DNA of 64,000 nucleotides, taken from assembly GCA_034670405.1 (NCBI GenBank), contig JAXDDX010000180.1, positions 232,501 through 296,500 on the forward strand, written 5' to 3'. Below the pieces are notes generated by a model. The model had not been told where the DNA came from. It did no database searches and saw only the letters and a list, made by a program, of their open reading frames with translations. The translations under genes and the position numbers were made by a program. Source of the DNA: Hoplostethus atlanticus. Lineage: Eukaryota > Chordata > Actinopteri > Trachichthyiformes > Trachichthyidae. Shown here piece by piece: positions 53,964 to 64,000 of the stretch (positions are counted from its first letter, which is position 1; the number at the start of each line of letters is the position of its first letter).

Positions 53964-54435
53964 TTTATTGAATTGAAAGAACAAACATGTCAGACCTACA
54001 GATCAACTCCTTCAGCTCCACTGGTCCAATCAGGAGGTTGAGACAGAAAATAAAACAGAACAACAGAAGAAGAAGCAGCAGCGGTCAGCAGGATCCACTC
54101 TGACCTGAAACCTGGTCTGAGATCAGTGGTTCCCAATCCAGTCCTCAGTTCCCCCCTGGCCTGCAGCTCTACTCAGACACACCTGAACCACTTAAGGTAT
54201 GATGAAGACGTGAAGCCTCTGATTGGTTCAGGTGTGCCTGGGGGGAGAACTGAGGACTGGATTGGGACCCACTAGGTGTTTCAAATCCTGAAAACATCCT
54301 GATGCCACGCCTCCTGTCTGCCGCCATCTTGTCTCCCTGCTGGTAAACGTGTGGAGGCAGCGTGTTGAGGTGACCCCGCCCCCCGTCTGTACATTTATAC
54401 AGTTTATTTCCCATGAGTCATCTGGTTGTAGCGTC
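53964..54435 (-). other. parl: parl 3' UTR with palindromic MITE
   Basis: From the parl stop to a minus-strand AATAAA (53964-53969). The stretch 54124-54275 is a palindrome: cagtggttcccaatccagtc in the left arm mirrors gactggattgggacccacta in the right, about 35 bp per arm. If the poly-A site is right, the mRNA carries this hairpin. Confidence 0.55.
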
Positions 54436-55489
54436 CTATATGGAGCCGCCACCACTGGCCCCCCCGCCGGACCCTCGGGTTCGCAGGTCGTGCCAAACCT
54501 TGACGAAGGGTTCCCGGTTTTTCCAGATCAACTCATGTCCGAATAGGATGTACCAGCTGGAGGAGAGAGGGAACACAAAGCATGATGGGAAATGAACAAC
54601 AACAACGCTCACACACACCATGACATTCTGATCAAACTGATATTGACCTGATCTGATATGATGCAGCTTGGAGAACTGATCAATACAGGAAGTAAGCATG
54701 GATTTTATTGATTTATCAAATATTTTTTATTTCTTCATTTTATTTCTTCATTCTGTTTCTGAAGCTTTTCAACCTGAAGAATAAAACTAAAGGGAGACGG
54801 AACCAAATAATCAAAGACTTTCAATATCGATACAAAATATCAGCACCTTCGAAGCCTCAAGTTAGTTAGTTAGTTAGCTAGTTAGTTAGCTAGTTAGCTG
54901 ATAGTCTGACTAGACCATCCAGCCGAGCTTCATCGAAGCGTCACATGACCCTGGAGGGTTCAAGCGATGTGGAACGAGACGCCTAGAGAAACGTTCAAGC
55001 AAACTACAGCAGCTGATTGGTCGGTTGGGACCAGGAGACTCACATGCCGAACATGGCTCCTCCTAGATGGGCGGCGTGGTCGAAGAATCTCCATCCCAGC
55101 ACCACACCAGCCGTATCCATGGCAACGATGGCTTTCAGAGCCTGGAGGAGAGAGAGGACCAACATGACTGACTGTAGGAGACAGACAGGCGGACAGACAG
55201 GCAGATGGGCAGATGGACAGATGGGCAGATGGGCAGGCAGACAGGCAGACAGACACAAACAGATAGAGACAGGCAGACAGACAGGCAGACAGACAGACAG
55301 GCAGGCAGACAGACAGACAGGCAGGCAGACAGAGACAGACAGGCAGACAGACAGACAAACAAACAAACAGACAGGCAGACAAACAAACAGACAGACAGGC
55401 AGACAGACAGACAGACAGGCAGGCAGGCAGACAGAGAGACAGACAGGCAGGCAGGCAGACAGAGAGACAGAGACAGACAGACAGACTGG

Positions 55490-55531
<42 letters not shown>

Positions 55532-57456
55532 TACAGGCAGGCAGGCAGACAGACAGACAGACAGACAGGCAGGCAGGCAGACAGAGAGACAGAGACAGAC
55601 AGACAGACTGGCAGACAGACAAACAAACAGACAGGCAGACAGACAGACTGGCAGACAGACAAACAAACAGACAGGCAGACAAACAAACAGGCAGACAGAC
55701 AGGCAGACAAACAGACAGACATGCAGACAGACACAAACAGATAGAGACAGGCAGACAGACAGACAGACAAACAGACAGACATGCAGACAGACACAAACAG
55801 ATAGAGACAGGCAGGCAGGCAGACAGGCAGGCAGGCAGGCAGACAGACAGACAGACAGGCAGACTAAAGTGGAGTAGCCGTCTTACGCTGCTGGCGGTGA
55901 AGGTGTACATGGGGAGGAAGATGATGGCCAGTTTGGCTTCTGGCATCTTGGTGCAAACAGCAGCCAGGACGGCCATGATGGCTCCTGACTGGAGACAGAA
56001 AACAGGTTGGACCTCAGATCCTCCACCCTCAACCTGCCTCGTCTACTACTTCAGTCAGTGATTTCCTACGTTTCCCAGAATGCCTTTCAACAACCTCCAG
56101 AGAAGGGGCGTGAACTTGTTCCATCTAGCTGTGAGTGAAGTCAGCTTGGGATTGGATATTCTGTGGATATTAGTTTCTCCACCCTGTTGTGGTGTGAATG
56201 TTCATAGAGGAGAAATATCTCCTCCAGTAACAAACACCTTCCTCTGCCGTTCTGCTTTTCTTACCTTGCAGCATCTCCTATTTTACAACTTATGTTACAA
56301 CTATGTGACAAATAAACCTTTGAATCGTGAATCATCGACGTGGGAAACAAACTGAATCCCATCATCCAGCCGACTGCAGGTTTAACACCCAACACTACCA
56401 CTGACTAATGTTCAGCTCCAGTAAAACTAAAGTCCAGAAGGTTCTGGTCTCACCGCTCCAAGAGACGGCCCCAACCGCCCGGTCGCCGTCTTACATACGT
56501 AGCTGACGAGCGACGATACGACACCTGAGAAAGAACAACACATTATTAACACAACATACAGTAGTACATGATGGTTCTAACAGTATCACTGGTTCTAGTG
56601 TCAGGGTCCAGGTGACTGGAGGAAAACTCTACTATTTCTATTTTTACATCATTTTATGTTTCAGTTGATGCATGTGTGACTTGAGGTTGCGAATGTTTTT
56701 ATGTATTTGCTCTATTCTTATTTCTATTCAATGTTTCTTTTCTGTCCTATTAGTATTTGCTGCTGCTACGACTCCATTGTATCCAAGTTTCAACTAATCT
56801 GATGAAACATCAGAACAGGAAGCTGAAGTGTGTCTGGGTCTGGTACCTGCCGACAGGTAGACGGCCATGAACTGCTCTCTGCCCAGCATGGAGACGAGGC
56901 TGGTGGAGAAGCTCCACAGGACGTACATGTTAGCCGCCATGTGGAAGAAGGAGTAGTGGCTGAAGGTGGACAGCAGCATGGGGGAACACAGCGTCTCTGG
57001 AGGGGTTCAGACCACCGGATCAATAACTGATCACATCATCACAGAATCATTAAAACAGAAAAAAATTAGACATACCAAAAATATGACACAATTATCTTTA
57101 CGACAGATTGAAGATGGGTTTAGAACAATAATATTTAGAGGTACGATATATTGTGATATATTTATTATGTTCAGCCTTCAACAGTAAATCCACCAGAATC
57201 ACCTCAACGAATCAGGAAGGATCAGAGGGGTCACGCCCTTATATGGGCGACAAAATGATGACACACTTTGGTGGTTTAATAGGGCTTCAACTCCAGCTGA
57301 ACTTAATAAATAAATATAATAAAATCATAATAAAAATGAATAAATAAAACAATCTGCTCCTCTTCGCTCGCAATACCACTTCTGTCCAGCAGATGTCAGA
57401 GTCGGACGCTGTGGTCTCAATGAGCTCACCATGGAGGTTGAATGTTTACGGTTTTA

Positions 57457-57499
<43 letters not shown>

Positions 57500-60400
57500 T
57501 GACTACAAATCACTGAGGGAATCCTTGAATTATACTCACTGGAGGCCGGGTTGGCAGTGAAGTATTTGATCATGGAGCGTTGTAGTGACGGTATTCTCCA
57601 ACCGCAGAACACGACGGCATTGGCAGCAATGATCCCTGGGAAAAAAATATCAGAAAAAGGTTTTACTGAAGTGACACAGTGCTCTCAGGCGGAAGAAGGC
57701 ACAGGTGTAGCAGCAAAGACCCCTGGGAGAGAGAGAGAGGAATGTTTCTCTTGATCCTCATTTCCCCTTTAAAGTGTTTTTTTTTATCACCGAACTGAAA
57801 CCTAGAGAACAAACTGTTTTCATGAAGTCAAATATCTAGTCAAATATCTAATCCCTAACCCTAACCCCCCTGTTAACCTCCCTGTTAACCACCCTGCTAA
57901 GCTCCCTGTTAACCACCCTGCTAACCACCCTGCTAACCTCCCTGTTAACCACCCTGCTAACCACCCTGCTAACCTCCCTGTTAACCTCCCTGTTAACCAC
58001 CCTGCTAACCACCCTGCTAACCTCCCTGCTAACCTCCCTGTTAACCACCCTGCTAACCTCCCTGTTAACCTCCCTGTTAACCACCCTGCTAACCACCCTG
58101 CTAACCTCCCTGCTAACCTCCTTGTTAACCACCCTGCTAACCACCCTGCTAACCACCCTGCTAACCTCCCTGTTAACCTCCCTGTTAACCTCCCTGTTAA
58201 CCACCCTGCTAACCACCCTGCTAACCTCCCTGCTAACCTCCCTGTTAACCTCCCTGTTAACCACCCTGTTAACCTCCCTGCTAACCTCCCTGTTAACCTC
58301 CCTGTTAACCTCCCTGTTAACCTCCCTGTTAACCACCCTGCTAACCTCCGTGTTAACCACCCTGCTAACCACCCTGCTAACCTCCCTGTTAACCTCCCTG
58401 TTAACCACCCTGCTAACCTCCCTGCTAACCTCCCTGTTAACCTCCCTGTTAACCTCCCTGTTAACCACCCTGTTAACCTCCCTGCTAACCTCCCTGTTAA
58501 CCTCCCTGTTAACCACCCTGCTAACCTCCCTGTTAACCTCCCTGCTAACCACCCTGCTAACCTCCCTGTTAACCACCCTGTTAACCTCCCTGCTAACCTC
58601 CCTGTTAACCTCCCTGTTAACCTCCCTGTTAACCACCCTGCTAACCTCCCTGTTAACCTCCCTGCTAACCACCCTGCTAACCTCCGTGTTAACCACCCTG
58701 CTAACCTCCCTGCTAACCTCCCTGTTAACCACCCTGCTAACCTCCCTGTTAACCTCCCTGCTAACCTCCCCGTTAACCCCCCCGTTAACCTCCCCGCTAA
58801 CCTCCCCGTTAACCTCCCCGTCAACCACCCTGTTAACCTCCCTGTTAACCCCCCCGTTAACCTCCCCGCTAACCACCCTGCTGAAGCATCGCCACTGACA
58901 GAGGAGACTCACCGGTAACGGTCTGCTGGCCCTTACTCAAGCTGTTCCACCATTGGTTGATCTGAAACACAAACAGCCAATCAGAGCCCAGGTAATAATA
59001 CTTCACCTGGTTGGTTACCTGTTGACCAGACTAACTAACCCGGTCTAGTGTGCTGGTAGTTTCTGCTCCTCACCTCTTTGCGGAAGTCTCCATGTTTCCG
59101 TGGTCGCAGCTTCTCCAGCCAATCAGCTCTGACATCGTCAAAGTAGCTCTCCACTTGAGACTTCACAGACTCATACTCCCAGATGGCCGCTGAGCCAAAG
59201 GAGCAACCTGTAAACTGACATGGAGTTAGCATCCATCCCATAATACTAAACCACCAAGACTAGCCTGTAAACTGGCATGGAGTTAGCATCCATCCCATAA
59301 TACTAAACCACCAGGACTAGCCTGTAAACTGGCATGGAGTTAGCATCCATCCCATAATACTAAACCACCTAGGACTAGCAGAAAGACAGACGGACAAGGG
59401 CAGTCTGACCTCTAAAACCCGATATTGACTCTACAACTGAAGGTCAATGAAGGTCCATGAAGTGACATCACCCAGCTGCTGAGTCTAGATATTCAACAAG
59501 TCACCTAATCAGCTGCTAGGAGTCTAGATATTCAACAAGTCACCTAGTCAGCTGCTAAGAGTCTAGATATTCAACAAGTCACCTAGTCAGCTGCTAGGAG
59601 TCTAGATATTCAACAAGTCACCTAGTCAGCTGCTAAGAGTCTAGATATTCAACAAGTCACCTAATCAGCTGCTAGGAGTCTAGATATTCAACAAGTCACC
59701 TAGTCAGCTGCTAAGAGTCTAGATATTCAACAAGTCACCTAGTCAGCTGCTAAGAGTCTAGATATTCAACAAGTCACCTAGTCAGCTGCTAGGAGTCTAG
59801 ATATTCAACAAGTCACCTAATCAGCTGCTAGGAGTCTAGATATTCAACAAGTCACCTAGTCAGCTGCTAAGAGTCTAGATATTCAACAAGTCACCTAGTC
59901 AGCTGCTAGGAGTCTAGATATTCAACAAGTCACCTAGTCAGCTGCTAAGAGTCTAGATATTCAACAAGTCACCTAATCAGCTGCTAGGAGTCTAGATATT
60001 CAACAAGTCACCTAGTCAGCTGCTAAGAGTCTAGATATTCAACAAGTCACCTAGTCAGCTGCTAAGAGTCTAGATATTCAACAAGTCACCTAGTCAGCTG
60101 CTAGGAGTCTAGATATTCAACAAGTCACCTAGTCAGCTGCTAAGAGTCTAGATATTCAACAAGTCACCTAGTCAGCTGCTAGGAGTCTAGATATTCAACA
60201 AGTCACCTAGTCAGCTGCTAGGAGTCTAGATATTCAACAAGTCACCTAATCAGCTGCTAGGAGTCTAGATATTCAACAAGTCACCTAGTCAGCTGCTAAG
60301 AGTCTAGATATTCAACAAGTCACCTAGTCAGCTGCTAGGAGTCTAGATATTCAACAAGTCACCTATCAGCTGCTAAGAGTCTAGATATTCAACGTCACCT

Positions 60401-62262
60401 ATCAGCTGCTAGGAGTCTAGATATTCAACAAGTCACGTATCAGCTGCTAAGAGTCTAGATATTCAACGTCACCTATCAGCTGCTAGGAGTCTAGATATTC
60501 AACAAGTCACCTAGTCAGCTGCTAGGAGTCTAGATATTCAACAAGTCGCTTCCCTGACGTGGGATATTGCTTTTTGTGTCAAATTCTCCAACTGACTTCC
60601 CCAGACAAATATCAAACACTATGACTTATCAAACTTCCCTGTCTGGAATACACATCCAAGATCCATGGTATTCCAGTATCTCCATGACCAGAGATCCTGA
60701 TTCAACCTGTACGCCCAGTTCACCTTCCCTGCTCAGCACCACCTACCCCTACGGTGAAGACCAGCGGTTTGACCAGCCTGCCGAAGGCCCTGGGGGAGCT
60801 GGATGGAGCCGGCGCCCTCCGGTGGACCAGACCCTCGCTGGAGTCGGCCGGAGGGGGGCCCAGCTCCTCCTCACGTTTCCTTGGCTCGGGTTTCTTGGCT
60901 GTCTTCCTGAAGCCACATCTCTGCTGGAAGCTGTGGTTCAACCTGGAGAGCAGACAGACAGTTTCCTCTCCACTCACTCAGCAGAACAACAACACTGATC
61001 ACATCACAAAGAATAATCCGTTCTAAGAGCCTCCCACGTTTCCAAACACTCGTAGGATTTGATCGTACCAAACGAACAAATTCAGATACGAACAAAATGA
61101 TGAATCAGACTATGTTCGTAGAAACGTTCGTACTAACGTTGTACGATAAAATCTGATCGTACGCACATTTAATGAATGAGGCCCGTTGATCCCTGTGGTG
61201 AATTTAGGAAACTAGCAATAGGACATAACAGGGAAAAATAGAATAACACTTAACTACAATATTACAATAAGCAGTACAACATTAGTAACAATAAGTAAAA
61301 CAATAGAATAACAATAGAAGCAATAGAATATAAACAATTGTCAGTGTATTGTAAACATATGCTGATGATAACTTCAACACATTAAATAGACAGTATGGGA
61401 AAGAGTATTATTACGGTTTATGGATTTACTTCCAGCTACTAACACTGTTGACTGCTCACTTACATAGGAATTACTAAATATGAAATATGTTGTATATATA
61501 AGTAAACATAAAGCCTCTTTCAGAAGCATGCGTACATTTTCGTACACATTATTCTAAAAGTATATTTTGTAGTAAAAACAAATGCTTAAATATGTTATAT
61601 TATCAAATGAATGTTGAATTGTTGTGACAAAATGACAAAATAAGTTAAAAATGACTAAAATCATACAGCTTTATTTTCCATTATTATTATAAAACATGTA
61701 TAGTACTTCTGAAACACCCATGTACAAGCAGTTATAAAATATATAAATATGAACATGTACGGCATGAAATAGTGCAACCATTATGATATAACGTGATATA
61801 ATCGGAGTCAACTTTCCCTGTAACACACTGATGTCTAGACTTCCTGTTCTTATTGTGATAGTTCAGTTATTATGATAGCTCGTTAGCTGTACTGCTAATC
61901 ATCAGTGTTTGTAATGTTTTGGTAATGTAGCTTGCACGGGGACCAGAACTGGGACCAGAACTGGGACCAGAACTGGGACCAGACTGGACAGAACTGGGAC
62001 CATAACAGGAAGGATGTGGGACAGAAACCCTGAGCCAAGCCAACAGCAAGCAGCTCAGTTAGCTCCGCTAGCCGCTTAGCTAACAACCAGCTAAATAAAT
62101 GTCCTTGGCCGACAAGAAGGTTTACGTTTATTGGAGCATCAAACGTGTCGTTTCTGGTGAAACAACACTGAAATGTTCCACTCGTCGTTACCTGTTTCCT
62201 CTCAATGTACAGCCTAACGCATCCTCTCTAGCCAGCCTGAATATCCAGCCTCTCCACGCCAT
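54436..62262 (-). CDS. parl: Presenilin-associated rhomboid-like protease, mitochondrial
   Basis: PARL is an inner-membrane rhomboid serine protease that cleaves PINK1, PGAM5 and other substrates. Exons from the 5' end: 62192-62262, 60747-60942, 59074-59214, 58913-58961, 57540-57635, 56847-56996, 56454-56524, 55887-55988, 55044-55141, 54436-54556. Total 1095 bp, 364 aa plus stop (human 379). The N-terminus [13 protein letters not shown] is basic and fits a mitochondrial presequence. [10 protein letters not shown] and [11 protein letters not shown] mark the first helix; [21 protein letters not shown] is the rhomboid L1/TM2 region. The catalytic pair is Ser259 in GASGAIM and His317 in DHAAHLGG, 58 residues apart as in human [16 protein letters not shown] precedes a Gly-rich tail. 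Introns hold a 12-bp, a 39-bp and a CAGA array. Confidence 0.95.
55180..55862. repeat. CAGA/GGCA microsatellite in a parl intron
   Basis: About 680 bp of CAGACAGA with GGCA and AACA variants between parl exons 55887-55988 and 55044-55141. Long open frames on both strands (Cys-Leu-Ser or Asp-Arg-Gln-Thr repeats) are artefacts; the longest minus frame merely runs through the neighbouring real exon. Confidence 0.95.
57460..57500. repeat. (GT)n run
   Basis: About 40 bp of GT dinucleotides 40 bp below the donor of parl exon 57540-57635. Confidence 0.9.
57850..58882. repeat. 12-bp minisatellite, about 85 copies
   Basis: Units cctgttaacctc, cctgctaaccac and near variants fill about 1,030 bp of a parl intron, ending 30 bp from the donor of exon 58913-58961. 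The left edge contains ctaaccctaaccc. Open frames of over 250 codons on both strands come from the 12-bp period. Confidence 0.95.
59207..59378. repeat. parl: 57-bp triplicate that includes a splice acceptor
   Basis: Three copies spaced 57 bp (cctgtaaactggcatggagt at 59207, 59264 and 59321). The first copy contains the real acceptor of parl exon 59074-59214; the other two carry the same CCATGCCAG|TTTACAGG motif. Confidence 0.85.
59478..60548. repeat. 39-bp minisatellite, about 27 copies
   Basis: Unit cagctgctaagagtctagat plus attcaacaagtcacctagt, alternating aagag and aggag forms, in the parl intron between exons 60747-60942 and 59074-59214. The right-hand copies lose 4-6 bp. Confidence 0.95.
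61925..61990. repeat. 12-bp unit gggaccagaact
   Basis: Four to five copies in the first parl intron. The rest of 60943-62191 is AT-rich and shows no exon. Confidence 0.8.
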
Positions 62263-63369
62263 GTTGTCGCCCGGTGACCCCGACGACCCCTGACAGTCTT
62301 TCTCTTCCGGGTCAACAAACTCCATCGCTTGGACGCCCGAGCCATCGGGGGACTGGCAAAGACAGATACTACATGCTCAATACAAAATGCTAATATCAAT
62401 ACTAATACTAACGCTAATACTAACGCTAATACTAACAGGTAATACTAACAGGTAATACTACTACTACTACTAATAATAATTAATACAACACAAACAAATA
62501 CAACACACCAGTCAAAATCTGATTGCCTTTAATCAAAGAGTAAAATAAACGTACAGGATTTAAAAAAAATTATATATATGTAGCATAATAACATTGTATC
62601 ATGTATTATATCTGGACTATTGTAGTAAATACTTTGCATTTAAACCAGAGGGTGGACAGGAAGTCTAAGTCAAATTTATGAGTATATCTCATAATCACGG
62701 TTAGTCTCAAGGGGCATTTTGTTTTTAAATCAGCAAGCTCTGCTGTTACCTCTGCTGTTATTTCCCACATCCCTCTTAATGCTGTACTCCATACATTTTC
62801 ATACTTTTCATTCCTACATGCTCCTCAAGGTGTTCTGTGTTGGAATTGTTAGTTATATGTTATATTTATACAACACTCATCTGCTCAATTTTCATTTATA
62901 TGTTATCTGTTATCTGTATCTTTTTACTATTACTATTGATAAAGTTTAATCTTATCTTATCTTATCTTATCTTATCTTAGTCCATCTTAGTTTATTTTAG
63001 CTTAGTTTATTTTAGTTCATTATAGCTTACAATGTTGCAACAAGTTTGTTAATAAGGAGCTTTATTTTGAAACGTGTGACCGGAAGTGTTATTTTGTTTT
63101 TAATCTGGCTAAAGTGAAGTTGTATCGGCCACACCGGAAGCTAGGCGATTTTGTCTCTAAAATCAAAGCGTGACATTTATTTCCATGGAAATAAAGAATG
63201 ATTAAATACAGTGGTGTACAGAACAACAACAACAACAACTGCGTCGTAAAAAACACACACCTTATATTAAAAGTGCAACACATTCCTCAATTAATGTTTT
63301 TATTCTGAAAGCGGTGACCGGAAGTGTTGTTTGTTATTCTGGCTGGTGGCTCAGAAGACCGTGGTGAAC
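62263..63369. promoter_or_regulatory. Divergent parl / mb21d2 promoter region
   Basis: About 1.1 kb between two divergent start codons. Near mb21d2, ETS-type motifs ACCGGAAGTG occur at 63079-63088 and 63317-63326, with ACCGGAAG at 63133-63140. The first and third lie in a duplicated 40-bp segment. An actaacgctaat repeat (62396-62470) and a cttat run (62951-62980) lie between. No TATA box was seen. Confidence 0.5.
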
Positions 63370-63622
63370 ATGGCGGCCCCTGCTCTCTCCAGTCGGGCTG
63401 GGTCGGTGAGCAGCCTGGGGAACAGCCCCACCGCCACCCCCAGCGCCTCCGGCAGCGGCAGAGCCTTGCATGGCTTCCCGGAGCTGGACTTCAGGTCCGG
63501 GGCGCGGATAGAGGACCTGAACCGGCTGATCCAGGAATTCAGCAAACACGACCAGAGGGAGTACGACGACCAGCGGGCTCTGGAGATCCACACGGCCAAG
63601 GACTTCATCTTCTCCATGCTGG
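63370..63622 (+). CDS. mb21d2: Mab-21 domain-containing protein 2, first exon
   Basis: The exon starts MAAPALSSRAGSVSS and continues with FPELDFRSGARIEDLNRLIQ, FSKHDQREYDDQ and EIHTAKDFIFSML, which match the N-terminus of vertebrate MB21D2, a cGAS-like (Mab-21) nucleotidyltransferase-fold protein of unclear biochemical function. It encodes 84 codons plus one base and ends at the donor G|GTGAGG. The catalytic-fold part lies in later exons outside the window. The short Ser/Gly/Thr-rich insert before FPELDF is longer than the mammalian form. Confidence 0.92.
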
Positions 63623-63960
63623 GTGAGGAAACACACGCCTGGATATATTTTATGCTAGATGTGTTGAATCCGTAGCTACCTGTCTCTGTGCACCGTACAG
63701 CGTTTATCTAAGGGAGATGCAAGAGATGCAAACCCCCGAGAAAGAAGCATCACCTGCAGAAGTGGCAGCTGGGAGAATACACCGAACAGAGAAGAGCGCT
63801 CTGTTGTTTTCTCCCATTAAACCTGTTAAATATCGAAGTTCCCAGCATCCATTAGGGGAGATGGTAACCATGGATGCAAGGATGCAAACCTGAACATGAA
63901 ACCTCACCTGCAGAAATGGCAGTTTGTAGCACAGATAACCCTCATATAGTTTAAATCTGT

Positions 63961-63996
<36 letters not shown>

Positions 63997-64000
63997 ATAT
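63623..64000 (+). other. mb21d2: Start of mb21d2 first intron with AAAT run
   Basis: Two related short segments (gatgcaagagatgcaaacc at about 63717 and gatgcaaggatgcaaacctg near 63873, each followed by cctgcagaa.tggcag) suggest a local duplication. (AAAT)n occupies 63964-64000. Confidence 0.6.

Noticed and set aside
54960-55976. 338-codon minus frame near parl
   Set aside because: It joins two real parl exon segments through the CAGA intron; the middle is repeat, and proper GT/AG borders define the exons instead.
57820-58912. Open frames of 258-354 codons on both strands
   Set aside because: Translation of the 12-bp minisatellite in a parl intron.
59478-60548. Regular 39-bp repeats resembling a CRISPR array
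   Set aside because: Units are directly contiguous without spacers and lie in a vertebrate intron.

Overview
The window is nuclear DNA from a ray-finned fish, probably a percomorph-type teleost. Genes are split into short exons with GT/AG borders and vertebrate exon phases. Introns and spacers hold tRNA-derived SINEs, a decayed Tc1-like transposon, palindromic MITEs and a very high load of micro- and minisatellites. The species cannot be fixed from the sequence. Exons were assembled by hand from splice sites, reading phase and family knowledge; the four multi-exon genes with both ends in the window give coding lengths divisible by three.

Layout, left to right. (1) 1-2000, plus: 3' end of a collagen-like/C1q-domain secreted protein. 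(2) 4604-15281, minus: sag, S-arrestin, 15 coding exons including a 10-bp and a probable 15-bp microexon (382 aa); a non-coding first exon and TATA-like boxes lie near 15.70-15.78 kb. (3) 15.8-22.9 kb: spacer with a 0.5-kb ATT/ATC tract and a dead Tc1-like element. (4) 22926-40655, minus: atg16l1, autophagy protein 16-like 1, 20 coding exons (621 aa, or 606 without a 45-bp cassette). Three introns carry paralogous ~260-nt scaRNA genes of the U87/U88 (SCARNA5/SCARNA6) type, recognised by a guide against U5 snRNA U41. (5) 44885-50007, minus: a claudin-10-like gene with two alternative 217-bp first exons and four shared exons. (6) 54436-62262, minus: parl, mitochondrial rhomboid protease, ten exons (364 aa). 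(7) 63370-end, plus: first exon of mb21d2, divergent from parl across about 1.1 kb.

atg16l1 followed by sag in the same orientation, with U87/U88-type scaRNAs inside atg16l1, matches the human 2q37 arrangement and supports all three identifications. The genes do not form one pathway: phototransduction shut-off (sag), LC3 lipidation (atg16l1), spliceosomal U5 modification (scaRNAs), paracellular ion permeability (claudin) and mitochondrial intramembrane proteolysis (parl).

Most long open frames in the window are read-through of tandem repeats and were not annotated. The most notable features are the scaRNA triplet, the paired claudin first exons, the sag microexons, duplicated splice acceptors upstream of parl exon 3, and a 45-bp minisatellite enclosed by a foldback pair.
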